DNA of 21,058 nt from Verrucomicrobia bacterium UBA740 (GTDB lineage: Bacteria; Verrucomicrobiota; Kiritimatiellia; RFP12; UBA1067), in the NCBI GenBank assembly GCA_002298665.1, contig DBKW01000085.1:1386-22443 (forward strand), written 5' to 3'. This document shows positions 1-7,445 of this stretch, in pieces; positions within the stretch are counted from its first letter, which is position 1, and every line of letters starts with the position of its first letter. Below the pieces are notes generated by a model, which had not been told where the DNA came from, searched no databases, and was given only the letters and a program-made list of their open reading frames with translations. Position numbers and translations under genes: made by a program.

Positions 1-1144
1 TCTGGATCTGGCGCAATTCGGCTTTCGTCATCTTCGGGATGCACAGGTGCTTGTAGCCCCAGCCGCCGCAACCAAAGAGGAAGTTCTCTTTCCAGATCTC
101 GGTCGCCACGCGCACATGATACTGCTGGCGTCCCGTCACGCGATCGAGGATTTCGGTCGTGTTCAGCGTGTTCACTTCACGCTGCAAATCGCGCGGTGTC
201 CACAGGATGAGCCCCAAAACGAGCGCCACGACGGCGACAAGCGAAGCAAAAAGCACGCGGACGCGTTTCAGGCGCGACATCTTTTTGAAGAAACTGGCGT
301 AGGCATGCAATATGAAGACGATTGCAAGCGAAATCGTCAGGAGAATGGCCGCACGCGAAAGGGTCGCGAGCGCCGAGAAAAAGCAGATGAGCGCCGGAAT
401 CAGCATGATATGGCGCAGCCAGAAGTCCTTGTGCGCCGTACGCACCTCGCGGTTGCCCACCTTGTCGTCCTGGGAAATCGTCCAGCGCCACAACGCGATG
501 GAAAGTCCGAAAAGCGTGGTGAAGTAGTCTCCGGCCATGTTGGGGTAGCCGAACGTCGAAAAGAAGTGTCCGGGCATGACCATCGATTTTATCCAGAGCG
601 GACCTTTCGCGCCTGTCGCCGTCTGCACGATACCGAGAAGGCCCAGAAGTGCGCCGTTCCAGACGACAATCTCGAGCAAAAGGCGCTTGCCGCGTCCGAC
701 CAGCGCATGCTTCACCGCGAGCATGGCCGTCAAAGCGGGGAAGAACCACAGGCAGACGTTGAGGTGGTGGAGCCGGTTCACGCAGTACGGCAGAAACGGG
801 ATCGGCGGCTTGGGGTCCGCGCCCTGGAACGTGATTTCCGCATAGTCGCAGATTGGGCAAAGCCCTTTGTTGAGGAAGGGAATCAGCAAAAGAAGCAGGA
901 ATCCTACGCTGACCCACGTCAGCGGATCTTTTCTCAGCGCGGACCAGACGCGTGCGCGCGCCTCGACGGTGGGCTCGCCCGGGTGGCGCTGCGGGAAGCA
1001 AATCATCATTTCCGCGAGAAAAAAGAGAAGCCACGGGATGGTGGGCATCAGCAAATCCCCGCGCGTACCGCCGAAAAGCCAGGCAAACGTGCACACAAGC
1101 GCCGCGACGGCCAATGTGGCTATGTTGTCATAGAGAAACGACAT
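1..1144 (-). CDS. O-antigen ligase/polymerase-like membrane protein (3' end outside window)
   Basis: The reading frame is open from an ATG at 1144 to the window edge, giving 381 residues without a stop. It is rich in hydrophobic segments at about residues 8-24, 31-47, 76-91, 128-145, 155-173, 205-220, 246-262, 265-283 and 297-315. The motif TLSRAA (261-266) and the later pattern GRQQYHV..ATEIWKENFLFGCGGWGY (338-364) match the Wzy_C/O-antigen ligase family. Members join O-antigen or other polysaccharide to lipid A-core, or polymerise it, at the periplasmic face of the inner membrane. The start overlaps the ispG stop by 17 bp, so it is probably the last or a late gene of the gpmI-cysS-trx-rseP-ispG operon and translationally coupled. 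Ligase and polymerase cannot be told apart from this partial sequence. The family call is fairly sure; the exact substrate is unknown. Confidence 0.75.
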   Translation of the reverse strand, partial: MSFLYDNIATLAVAALVCTFAWLFGGTRGDLLMPTIPWLLFFLAEMMICFPQRHPGEPTVEARARVWSALRKDPLTWVSVGFLLLLLIPFLNKGLCPICDYAEITFQGADPKPPIPFLPYCVNRLHHLNVCLWFFPALTAMLAVKHALVGRGKRLLLEIVVWNGALLGLLGIVQTATGAKGPLWIKSMVMPGHFFSTFGYPNMAGDYFTTLFGLSIALWRWTISQDDKVGNREVRTAHKDFWLRHIMLIPALICFFSALATLSRAAILLTISLAIVFILHAYASFFKKMSRLKRVRVLFASLVAVVALVLGLILWTPRDLQREVNTLNTTEILDRVTGRQQYHVRVATEIWKENFLFGCGGWGYKHLCIPKMTKAELRQIQ

Positions 1145-2213
1145 ACTTCATCACCTCTTCCACTGCATTTTGTTCTGAAACCTTGCCGACCGGACGCCCT
1201 CTCACGTAAAGGAGGAACTCGTCCTTGCCGCCGCAGAGGGCGATTTCCGCGTTCTTCGCCTCGCCCGGACCGTTGACCACGCAGCCCATGACCGCGACAT
1301 GGGGCAGGGGTTTGGCGTGCGGCCCCCTTTCGCGCGCCAGCGCCTCAAGTGCGTTCTCGACTTCCGCCGCGACCTTGAAAAGATTGACGCGCGTGCGCCC
1401 GCAGGTCGGGCAGGACGTGATGGACGGACCCGGCGCGCGCAAATTCAGCGCCCGCAGGATTTCCGTTCCCACACGCACCTCTTTCTCCGGTTCGGCCGTC
1501 AAGGATACGCGAATCGTGTCGCCTATCCCTTCGGAAAGCAAAATGCCCAGCGCAACCGAATTGCGTACGGTCCCCGGCAGGAACGTCCCCGCCTCGGTGA
1601 CGCCCATGTGAAGCGGGCAGTCCGTCCGTTCGGACAGCAGGCGGTACACCGCGAGCGTGTCCGCGACATTCGACGCCTTGGCGGAAATCACCGCCGAAAA
1701 GAATCCCTCGTCTTCCAACAGCTTCAAATGGCGCAGCGCCGAGCGACACAGGGCTTCGGGGACGGGCAGCTTCCCGGCGCGGACTTCCGCGTCCAGGTCT
1801 TTTTCGAGGCTGCCGAAGTTGACGCCGATGCGAATGGGGACGCGTGCGGCTTTTGCCGCGCGCACGACGGCCTGCACGTGCTCGCGCCCGCCGATGTTGC
1901 CGGGGTTCAACCGCAGGGCGTCCGCGCCCGCGTCAATCGCGGCGAGCGCCAGGCGATAGTCGAAATGGATATCCGCAACGAGCGGGAGGGGCGAGCGGCG
2001 CCGGACGGCGCGGAAGGTCTCCGCCGCCGCCGGATCGGGCACCGTCAGGCGCATGATATCGCATCCAAGAGCCGCGCACCGATCGATTTGGGAGCAGAGG
2101 GCTTCCGCGTCATGCGGATCCACATTGCACATGGACTGCACGCTGACAGGCGCCCCGCCTCCAACAGGGACAGAGCCGACGTCAACGGTTCGCGTCTGTT
2201 TTCGGGACGTCAT
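1128..2213 (-). CDS. ispG: 4-hydroxy-3-methylbut-2-en-1-yl diphosphate synthase
   Basis: IspG (GcpE) reduces methylerythritol cyclodiphosphate to HMBPP in the MEP isoprenoid pathway, supplying quinone and undecaprenyl carriers. The TIM-barrel part shows VQSMCNVD (25-32), VADIHFDYR (79-87) and RLNPGNIG (101-108). The C-terminal iron-sulfur domain has Cys268 and Cys271 (SCPTC) and Cys311 in MGCVVNGPGEA, with Glu318 of NGPGE; these three cysteines and the glutamate are the known [4Fe-4S] ligands. The length of 361 aa is that of the short bacterial form, without the large insertion seen in Chlamydia or Bacteroidetes. I place the start at ATG 2213 because it aligns with E. coli IspG and has GGAG 10 nt upstream. 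An in-frame ATG at 2249 would add 12 basic residues. The start lies 32 bp inside the rseP end. The protein is likely cytosolic and oxygen-sensitive. Confidence 0.96.
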   Translation of the reverse strand: MTSRKQTRTVDVGSVPVGGGAPVSVQSMCNVDPHDAEALCSQIDRCAALGCDIMRLTVPDPAAAETFRAVRRRSPLPLVADIHFDYRLALAAIDAGADALRLNPGNIGGREHVQAVVRAAKAARVPIRIGVNFGSLEKDLDAEVRAGKLPVPEALCRSALRHLKLLEDEGFFSAVISAKASNVADTLAVYRLLSERTDCPLHMGVTEAGTFLPGTVRNSVALGILLSEGIGDTIRVSLTAEPEKEVRVGTEILRALNLRAPGPSITSCPTCGRTRVNLFKVAAEVENALEALARERGPHAKPLPHVAVMGCVVNGPGEAKNAEIALCGGKDEFLLYVRGRPVGKVSEQNAVEEVMKYVVSL

Positions 2214-3339
2214 GGGTCGTGCTCTCCTCAAGCGCCGGTTGGGGGTCAAAGGTGTGGATGCGCCAACTGCGCAGGGCGTCCTTGAAAATCAAAATGGCCA
2301 TCAAACCCATCAGAAGATACATGAACGCCATGGAGAGCCCGGCCACCACTTTTGCCGGGACGCGCCGGCGGAAAACAAGCGCAATGAGCGCGAAAAAGAT
2401 GAGACCGCCATCCAAGACCGGCAGGGGCAACAGATTGATGATCGCCAGATTGACATTCAGAAAGCGCAAGAATCCCAGTCCGTCGAAGAAATCGCGCCGA
2501 ATCGCCGCGTAGATTCCTTCGGCAATCATGACGGGGCCGCCCAGCGCCCGGCTCGTGCTCGCGATTTCCTTTGGCGTGACAAGACCCTTCAAGACGCGGA
2601 AAATGCTGCCCGCGTCCCACGCCAGCTGGCGGAGCGGATTGCGGTCGGGCATCCACATGGCCGCGCCGGTCGTATTCGTCTGGCTGAGCGCGAGGATGAA
2701 ACATGCGCCCGTGACCGGATCGCGCCGCGGCGTAATGGAGAGCGTATACTCCGCTTCGCCGCGCGCAATCACGAAGGGCGTAGGCTTTTCGCCTGCAATC
2801 TGGACCTCAGTCTGCATCTCGACCCACGTATCGACGGGACGTCCGCCTACGGAAACGACCCGATCACCCGGCTTGAGCCCCCCTTCCGCGGCGGGCCCTT
2901 CCTCCGGAACCGAACCGATGATCGCCTTCAATTCGCCGAAGCGCACGCCAGGAATCAGCGCGAGGACGACCGCCAGGACCGCCGCCAGGACAAGATTCAT
3001 GAAGGGGCCGGCAAACGCGACGAGGAGCTCCTTCCAGGCCGGGATCTGCGCGCGCGGGGAGGCGGCGTTATCCGAACCTCCCTCGATTGCCTTCGTCCCC
3101 TCGGGGTCGACGTCGGGAATGGAGACGTAACCACCCAGCGGAATCCAACTCAGACGGTATTCAACGCCGTTTACGGTCTTCTTCCAGATGGCCGGACCAA
3201 AACCTATGGAAAAACGCTCCACGCGCAGGCCCAGCTTGAGCGCGACGATGAAGTGACCGAATTCATGAATGGCGATTGCGAACGAAAACAGCAGGAGACA
3301 AAGCGCGATATACGCGACTGTGACAAATAGCGACACCAT
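2182..3339 (-). CDS. rseP: RseP-type site-2 intramembrane metalloprotease
   Basis: This is a membrane-embedded zinc protease of the S2P/RseP family, which cleaves anti-sigma factors and leftover signal peptides within the inner membrane. HEFGH (residues 25-29) is the zinc-binding HExxH in the first membrane segment, and NLLPLPVLDGG near residue 310 is the second, NxxPxPxLDGG, motif. A single PDZ domain lies at about 130-205 (GGLKPGDRVVSVGGRPVDTW). At 385 aa it is shorter than the two-PDZ E. coli enzyme and closer to one-PDZ homologues. The start is ATG 3339; GTG 3336 is also possible. I see no Shine-Dalgarno in the 15 nt after the trx stop, so translation probably depends on coupling. The C-terminal tail (about 360-385) is polar and extends past the usual end. 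Linkage to ispG is common across bacteria. The substrate here is unknown. Confidence 0.93.
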   Translation of the reverse strand: MVSLFVTVAYIALCLLLFSFAIAIHEFGHFIVALKLGLRVERFSIGFGPAIWKKTVNGVEYRLSWIPLGGYVSIPDVDPEGTKAIEGGSDNAASPRAQIPAWKELLVAFAGPFMNLVLAAVLAVVLALIPGVRFGELKAIIGSVPEEGPAAEGGLKPGDRVVSVGGRPVDTWVEMQTEVQIAGEKPTPFVIARGEAEYTLSITPRRDPVTGACFILALSQTNTTGAAMWMPDRNPLRQLAWDAGSIFRVLKGLVTPKEIASTSRALGGPVMIAEGIYAAIRRDFFDGLGFLRFLNVNLAIINLLPLPVLDGGLIFFALIALVFRRRVPAKVVAGLSMAFMYLLMGLMAILIFKDALRSWRIHTFDPQPALEESTTHDVPKTDANR

Positions 3340-3354
3340 GTGTAGAGGGGAATA

Positions 3355-3657
3355 TTAAAAGGCGTTCTTTATTTCCTGCGCAGACGTCACACCGACGAAC
3401 TCGGCGACCTTTTGTCCGTTCGAGAAGCAGAGCAGGGTCGGGATGGACATCACCCCGAAACGCGAGGCCAGAACGGGCGCTTCGTCCACATTCACCTTCA
3501 CGACCGTCAGCTCGGGCATTTGAGGCAGGATTTCATTGGCAATCGTCTCGCCCATCATGCGACAGGGGCCGCACCACGGCGCCCAAAAATCGACAAGAAC
3601 TTGCCCGTTCGCGATGGCCGATTCAAACTCTTCGTTTGTCTTTACTTCTTTAAGCAT
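3355..3657 (-). CDS. trxA: thioredoxin
   Basis: A 100-residue thioredoxin with a single domain and no signal peptide, hence a cytosolic protein disulfide reductase. The active site WCGPC is at residues 28-32, preceded by VDFWAP, and the cis-proline is Pro73 in SIPT. Length and motif order fit the classical family. I chose ATG 3657 because a perfect AAGGAGG sits 7 nt upstream (3665-3671); the longer frame from 3690 only adds residues lying inside the overlapping cysS gene. The gene overlaps the cysS end by 16 bp and is followed after 15 bp by rseP, so it belongs to the gpmI-to-ispG operon. Being next to cysteinyl-tRNA synthetase may simply reflect operon packing. Whether it is the main or an accessory thioredoxin cannot be told. 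Confidence 0.95.
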   Translation of the reverse strand: MLKEVKTNEEFESAIANGQVLVDFWAPWCGPCRMMGETIANEILPQMPELTVVKVNVDEAPVLASRFGVMSIPTLLCFSNGQKVAEFVGVTSAQEIKNAF

Positions 3658-4994
3658 GTTTGTCCCTCCTTGGAATCTTTCACAAGCCACCCGGCGGCGG
3701 CGATTTCATCACGCAATTTATCGGACTCGGCCCAGTTGCGCGCCCTGCGCGCCGCGGCGCGGCGGTCCAGAAGCGCCTGAATCTCGGCCGGGATCTTCGC
3801 GTCCTCCGGACGGTCAAAGAAGATGACGCCCAGAACTTCGTCCATGCGCGCGAAAACATCCCGCACCGGACCGCCCCCATGGGCATTCGTCTCGCGCACT
3901 AGACCGAAGAGCGCGGCGAACGCGCGCGGCATGTTCAAGTCGTCGTTGACGGCGGCGGTAAAGTCGTCCAGATACTTTTGCGCCCACGCCGGCGCGGGAC
4001 CCGACGTCGTTTTGTCCACGCAGGCGTCGATGCGGGACAGGGCTTTGCGCGCGTCCTCCAACGCGTCGAACGCAAAGTTGAGGCTGGTGCGATAGTGCGC
4101 ATTGATGAGCACATAGCGGATTTCGCGCCCCGTCCATCCTTTGGCGAGAAGATCGCGCAGGGTGAAGAAGTTCCCGAGCGATTTGGACATCTTCTCGCCG
4201 TTCACCTTCAAGTGCGCGCAATGCATCCAGCACTTCACGAACGGCTTGCCGGTCGCCGCCTCGGACTGGGCGATTTCGTTTTCATGGTGCGGAAAAAGAT
4301 TGTCTATGCCGCCCGTATGCAGATCGAACGTCTCGCCCAAATACTTCATGCTCATGGCGGAGCACTCGATATGCCAGCCCGGACGTCCGCGCCCCCAGGG
4401 CGAATCCCATCCAACCGGACCGTCGCTCGGTTCCCACGCCTTCCAGAGCGCGAAATCGCCGACATTCTCTTTCGTGTATTCGTCCGCCGCGCACCGTTCG
4501 CCCGTGCGCTGGTTGTCGAAATCGATATGCGCGAGCTTCCCGTAGCCTGGGAAGGCGCGCACGTTGAAATAGACCGACCCGTCCTCGCTCTTGTACGCCA
4601 CGCCCTTCTCAATGAGCTTGGAAATAAGCGCAATCATCTCGGGGATGTGGTCCGTCGCGGCGGGATAGACTTCCGCCGGCTGGATGTTGAGCGTCTTGAG
4701 GTCGGCGAAGAACGCGTCTTTGTACTTCTTCGTGTATTCGGTGAGCGGAACACCCGCGGCGTTTGCGCCGCGGATGGTCTTGTCGTCCACATCCGTCAAA
4801 TTCATCACTTGGCGGACTTTCATACCGTTGAATTGGATGACGCGCCGAAGAATGTCTTCAAACGTGTACGCGCGGAAGTTCCCGATATGCGCATAGTTGT
4901 AAACGGTCGGTCCACACGTGTAGAGCCGTATTTCGTTGCCAACAAGCGGATGGAGCTCTTCGAGCGAGCGCGTAAGCGAATTGAAGACTTTCAT
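3642..4994 (-). CDS. cysS: cysteinyl-tRNA synthetase
   Basis: A class I aminoacyl-tRNA synthetase that charges tRNA-Cys, 450 aa (E. coli 461). The HIGH signature appears as HIGN at 36-39, common in CysS. KMSKS is at 268-272. The zinc ligands that discriminate cysteine are visible: Cys27 (YTCGPTVYN), Cys211 (IECSAMS), and His236/His237 and Glu240 (FPHHENE). The anticodon-binding C-terminal region follows from about 320. ATG 4994 is the start that gives the family N-terminus (MKVFNSLTRS); AAGGA lies just upstream, in the 14-bp gap after the gpmI stop. The longer frame to 5321 runs through gpmI and is not real. The end overlaps trx by 16 bp. No oddity was seen in the catalytic core. Confidence 0.97.
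   Translation of the reverse strand: MKVFNSLTRSLEELHPLVGNEIRLYTCGPTVYNYAHIGNFRAYTFEDILRRVIQFNGMKVRQVMNLTDVDDKTIRGANAAGVPLTEYTKKYKDAFFADLKTLNIQPAEVYPAATDHIPEMIALISKLIEKGVAYKSEDGSVYFNVRAFPGYGKLAHIDFDNQRTGERCAADEYTKENVGDFALWKAWEPSDGPVGWDSPWGRGRPGWHIECSAMSMKYLGETFDLHTGGIDNLFPHHENEIAQSEAATGKPFVKCWMHCAHLKVNGEKMSKSLGNFFTLRDLLAKGWTGREIRYVLINAHYRTSLNFAFDALEDARKALSRIDACVDKTTSGPAPAWAQKYLDDFTAAVNDDLNMPRAFAALFGLVRETNAHGGGPVRDVFARMDEVLGVIFFDRPEDAKIPAEIQALLDRRAAARRARNWAESDKLRDEIAAAGWLVKDSKEGQTCLKK
3665..3671 (-). promoter_or_regulatory. strong Shine-Dalgarno of trx inside the cysS end
   Basis: The minus strand reads AAGGAGG, 7 nt before ATG 3657. It fixes the trx start and lies within the last codons of cysS, so trx is translated from a site buried in the preceding gene. 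Confidence 0.85.
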
Positions 4995-5008
4995 CGTTTC
5001 TTTTTCCT

Positions 5009-6595
5009 TTAGATGTTGAGGGCGGTCTTGCTCCACTCTTCCTTGCCCGCCAAAAGCGAAGGCGTGGTCATGTCGGAGGGGACCGGGATGCCCAGAAGCT
5101 GCAGCGCGGTCGGCGCGATGGCCGACAGTTTCGCCAGCGGCGTCAGGCGCACGCCCGGCGCGTCGTTCGCCACGTAGAAGCAGTCGACGAGATTGAGCGT
5201 GTGCGAGGTCTTGACGAGCCCCGTACGGTAATCCACCATCTGCTCGGCGTTGCCGTGGTCCGCGTAGATGAGAATGTGCGCGTCCAGCTCCAGCAGGCGC
5301 GGCAGCAGCTTGCCGATGCACTCGTCCGTCACTTCGACGGCGCGCGCCGCGGCCTTTTCGTTGCCGGTGTGCCCGACCATGTCGCAGTTGGCGAAGTTGA
5401 CGACGATCATGCCGTAGGGATTGTTCTCCAGGCGGCGCAGAAGTTCATCCGTCACATTGTAGGCGTCCATCTCCGGATGGCTCGCGAAGGTCGCCGGGTC
5501 GAAGCGGCTCTTGACTTCCACCTGGTCTTCGCCCGGGGACGGCGTCGTGGACTTGCCGTTGAAGAAGCTCGTGACGTGGCGGAACTTCTGGGTTTCGGCG
5601 ATGCGCAGCTGGCGCAGACCCGCCTTGGAGACGACCTCGCCGAGCAGGTTGTTCATGCCGCCGCCGGCGCCCATCGCGCCCAGCAAATAGTCCGTGAATT
5701 CGTCCCAGTAGCGCGTGAAGCCCAAGAAGGTGATCTTGGGACGTGCGCAACGCTCGCCCGGATAGTCGTCGCAGACGAACGCCTGCGTCAGCTGGATCGC
5801 GCGATCCTGGCGGTAGTTCGTGTGCATGACGACGTCGCCGTCCTTCACGCCGGCGTAATCGCCGATCGTGTAGCACGGAATGTACTCGTCCGTCATCGGC
5901 GTGCCGTCCGGCGTCTTGCCATTCGCATACTCGTACTTGACGGCTTCCTCGACCGTCGCCGCGTGCTTGCCCTTGCACCCCACGATGCAGTCGTAGGCTT
6001 CGCTCGTGAGCTTCCAGTCTTTGACGCGATCCATGCCGTAGTAGCGGCCCATGGCCGTGCCGATCTTGGCGTTGCCGATCGCCGCCAGTTCCTGTTTCAG
6101 GCGCGCGACGTACTCAAGCGTGGAACGGGGCGGCGTGTCGCGTCCGTCGAGGAACGGATGCACCACGATGCGGCCTTCGGGGAATTCGGCGCGCGCGCGG
6201 CGCATCAGCTTGAAGAGGTGCTCCTGGTGGGCGTGGACGCCTTCATCCTGCAAAAGACCCATGAAATGGAACTGCGAATTGTGCGCCTTCCACTGGGCGA
6301 TCATGTTCTCCCACTTCGGATTCTTGAAGAGCTCGCCCGAGGACAGGCCGTCGTCGATGCGCTTCAATTCCTGCACGACGATGCGCCCGGCGCCCATGTT
6401 GAGGTGGCCGACCTCCGAACTGCCCTGGTAACCGTTGGGCAGCCCCACCGCCTCGCCGCAGCAATCCAGCAAACAATGCGGATAGCGCGCACGAATCTGG
6501 TCGATGACCGGCGTCTTCGCGTCGAACACCGAGTTGCCCTCTTTGCGGGGGTTGACACCCCAGCCGTCACGGATGATTAGCACTACTGGTCTCAT
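5009..6595 (-). CDS. gpmI: 2,3-bisphosphoglycerate-independent phosphoglycerate mutase
   Basis: A cytosolic glycolytic and gluconeogenic enzyme that interconverts 3- and 2-phosphoglycerate with two Mn ions. It is 528 aa, normal for GpmI. The alkaline phosphatase-like metal site starts with IRDGWGVN (Asp10). The phosphoserine nucleophile is Ser60 in GSSEVGH, where the family usually has GNSEVGH. Substrate-binding motifs FLDGRDTPP and NYRQDRA are present, as are the C-terminal metal motifs NFANCDMVGHTG, YADHGNAEQ and KTSHTLN. The usual GGVHSH motif reads DEGVHAH. The start ATG 6595 has GAGAAAGG about 9 nt upstream. It is the first gene of a six-gene run and has its own promoter with TGATATAATA at 6628-6637, leaving a leader of about 27 nt. 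The N-terminal variations are conservative and activity is expected. Confidence 0.96.
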   Translation of the reverse strand: MRPVVLIIRDGWGVNPRKEGNSVFDAKTPVIDQIRARYPHCLLDCCGEAVGLPNGYQGSSEVGHLNMGAGRIVVQELKRIDDGLSSGELFKNPKWENMIAQWKAHNSQFHFMGLLQDEGVHAHQEHLFKLMRRARAEFPEGRIVVHPFLDGRDTPPRSTLEYVARLKQELAAIGNAKIGTAMGRYYGMDRVKDWKLTSEAYDCIVGCKGKHAATVEEAVKYEYANGKTPDGTPMTDEYIPCYTIGDYAGVKDGDVVMHTNYRQDRAIQLTQAFVCDDYPGERCARPKITFLGFTRYWDEFTDYLLGAMGAGGGMNNLLGEVVSKAGLRQLRIAETQKFRHVTSFFNGKSTTPSPGEDQVEVKSRFDPATFASHPEMDAYNVTDELLRRLENNPYGMIVVNFANCDMVGHTGNEKAAARAVEVTDECIGKLLPRLLELDAHILIYADHGNAEQMVDYRTGLVKTSHTLNLVDCFYVANDAPGVRLTPLAKLSAIAPTALQLLGIPVPSDMTTPSLLAGKEEWSKTALNI

Positions 6596-6628
6596 TTGAT
6601 TAGCCTTTCTCAGAAATTGACTTCGACT

Positions 6629-6637
6629 ATTATATCA
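6629..6637 (-). promoter_or_regulatory. extended -10 promoter of gpmI operon
   Basis: The minus strand reads TGATATAAT, a perfect extended -10 (TG-n-TATAAT), preceded by GAAAATA. Predicted transcription start is about 6622, giving a leader of about 27 nt with a normal ribosome site. No recognisable -35 lies 16-18 nt upstream. The same core occurs before tyrS, the MocR gene and the TPR gene. Confidence 0.75.
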
Positions 6638-6651
6638 TATTTTCGGCGAAA

Positions 6652-7431
6652 TTACGAAACGCCGCGCTTGGATTCGCGGTAAAAAGCGACGAGCTCCTTG
6701 ATTTCGGGCAGCGGCTCGATGTCGTTTTCGACGCGCTCCAGCGCCTGGGTCCGGTTGAGTCCGTCGCGGTACAGGAAGCGATAGGCTTCTTTCAGGGCCT
6801 GGATGACCTCGCGCGAGAAACCGCGGCGCGTCAGGCCGACCACGTTCGGGCCGATGACCTTGAGCGAACCTTCCACCATGTCGCCCAGCATGTAGGGCGG
6901 GAAATCCTGGCGCACTTTCGCCGCGCCGCCGACCATCGCGTGCCGCCCCACGTGGCAGAACTGGTGGATGCCCGTCACGCCCCCGACAATCACGTAGTCC
7001 GCCAGATGCACGTCGCCGGCGAGCTGGACGGCATTGGAGCAGATGACGTGGTTGCCCAGCATGCACCCGTGCGCCGCATGGCAATACGCCATGAAGAGAC
7101 AGTCGCTGCCGATGATCGTCTTTTCGCCGTCCGCCGTGCCCAGATGCACCGTGGCGAATTCGCGGATGACCGTGCGGTCGCCGATCTCGACGTAGCTGAC
7201 GGAACCTTCCTGGTATTTGAGGTCCTGCGTCTTCATGCCGACGAGCGCATAGGGGAAAATCTGGCACTTCTCGCCGATTGTCGTGTGTCCGTCGACGATG
7301 GCGCCCTGTCCGACCGTCGTGCCGGCGCCGATATTGACGTGCGGGCCGATATGCGCATAAGGACCCACTTCGACGTCCGCACCCAGTCGGGCGCCATCTT
7401 CGACAATTGCTGTTGGATGTATCTTCAACAT
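6652..7431 (-). CDS. lpxA: UDP-N-acetylglucosamine acyltransferase (lipid A synthesis)
   Basis: LpxA transfers a 3-hydroxyacyl chain from ACP to UDP-GlcNAc, the first step of lipid A synthesis, in the cytosol as a trimer. The 259-residue protein (E. coli 262) begins MLKIHPTAIV and shows left-handed beta-helix hexapeptide repeats through about residue 190, then an alpha-helical C-terminus. CHAAHGC contains His118 and His121; His121 aligns with the catalytic His125 of E. coli. HQFCHVGRHAMVGG and the later RRGFS are also family landmarks. The start ATG 7431 is preceded by AGGAG 6-7 nt upstream; the longer frame to 7506 runs into lptF. It follows lptF/G by 14 bp. The usual neighbours lpxD, fabZ and lpxB are absent here. 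Confidence 0.96.
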   Translation of the reverse strand: MLKIHPTAIVEDGARLGADVEVGPYAHIGPHVNIGAGTTVGQGAIVDGHTTIGEKCQIFPYALVGMKTQDLKYQEGSVSYVEIGDRTVIREFATVHLGTADGEKTIIGSDCLFMAYCHAAHGCMLGNHVICSNAVQLAGDVHLADYVIVGGVTGIHQFCHVGRHAMVGGAAKVRQDFPPYMLGDMVEGSLKVIGPNVVGLTRRGFSREVIQALKEAYRFLYRDGLNRTQALERVENDIEPLPEIKELVAFYRESKRGVS

Positions 7432-7445
7432 GATATTCTCCTGAC

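Noticed and set aside
177..1094. Minus-strand frame of 305 codons
   Set aside because: It is out of frame with the membrane protein read from 1144; its translation is Arg/Pro/His-rich with no family resemblance, whereas the other frame gives clear membrane helices and Wzy_C motifs.
47..1276. Long plus-strand reading frame, 409 codons
   Set aside because: It is antisense to the O-antigen ligase-like and ispG genes and has an Arg/His/Gln-rich composition typical of shadow frames in GC-rich DNA. Other long plus-strand frames at 3978-5012, 5201-6580, 10691-11671, 15244-16569 and 19454-20653 were rejected for the same reason.
3642..5321. Longer cysS start at 5321
   Set aside because: The extra residues overlap gpmI and do not match the CysS N-terminus; ATG 4994 has a ribosome site.
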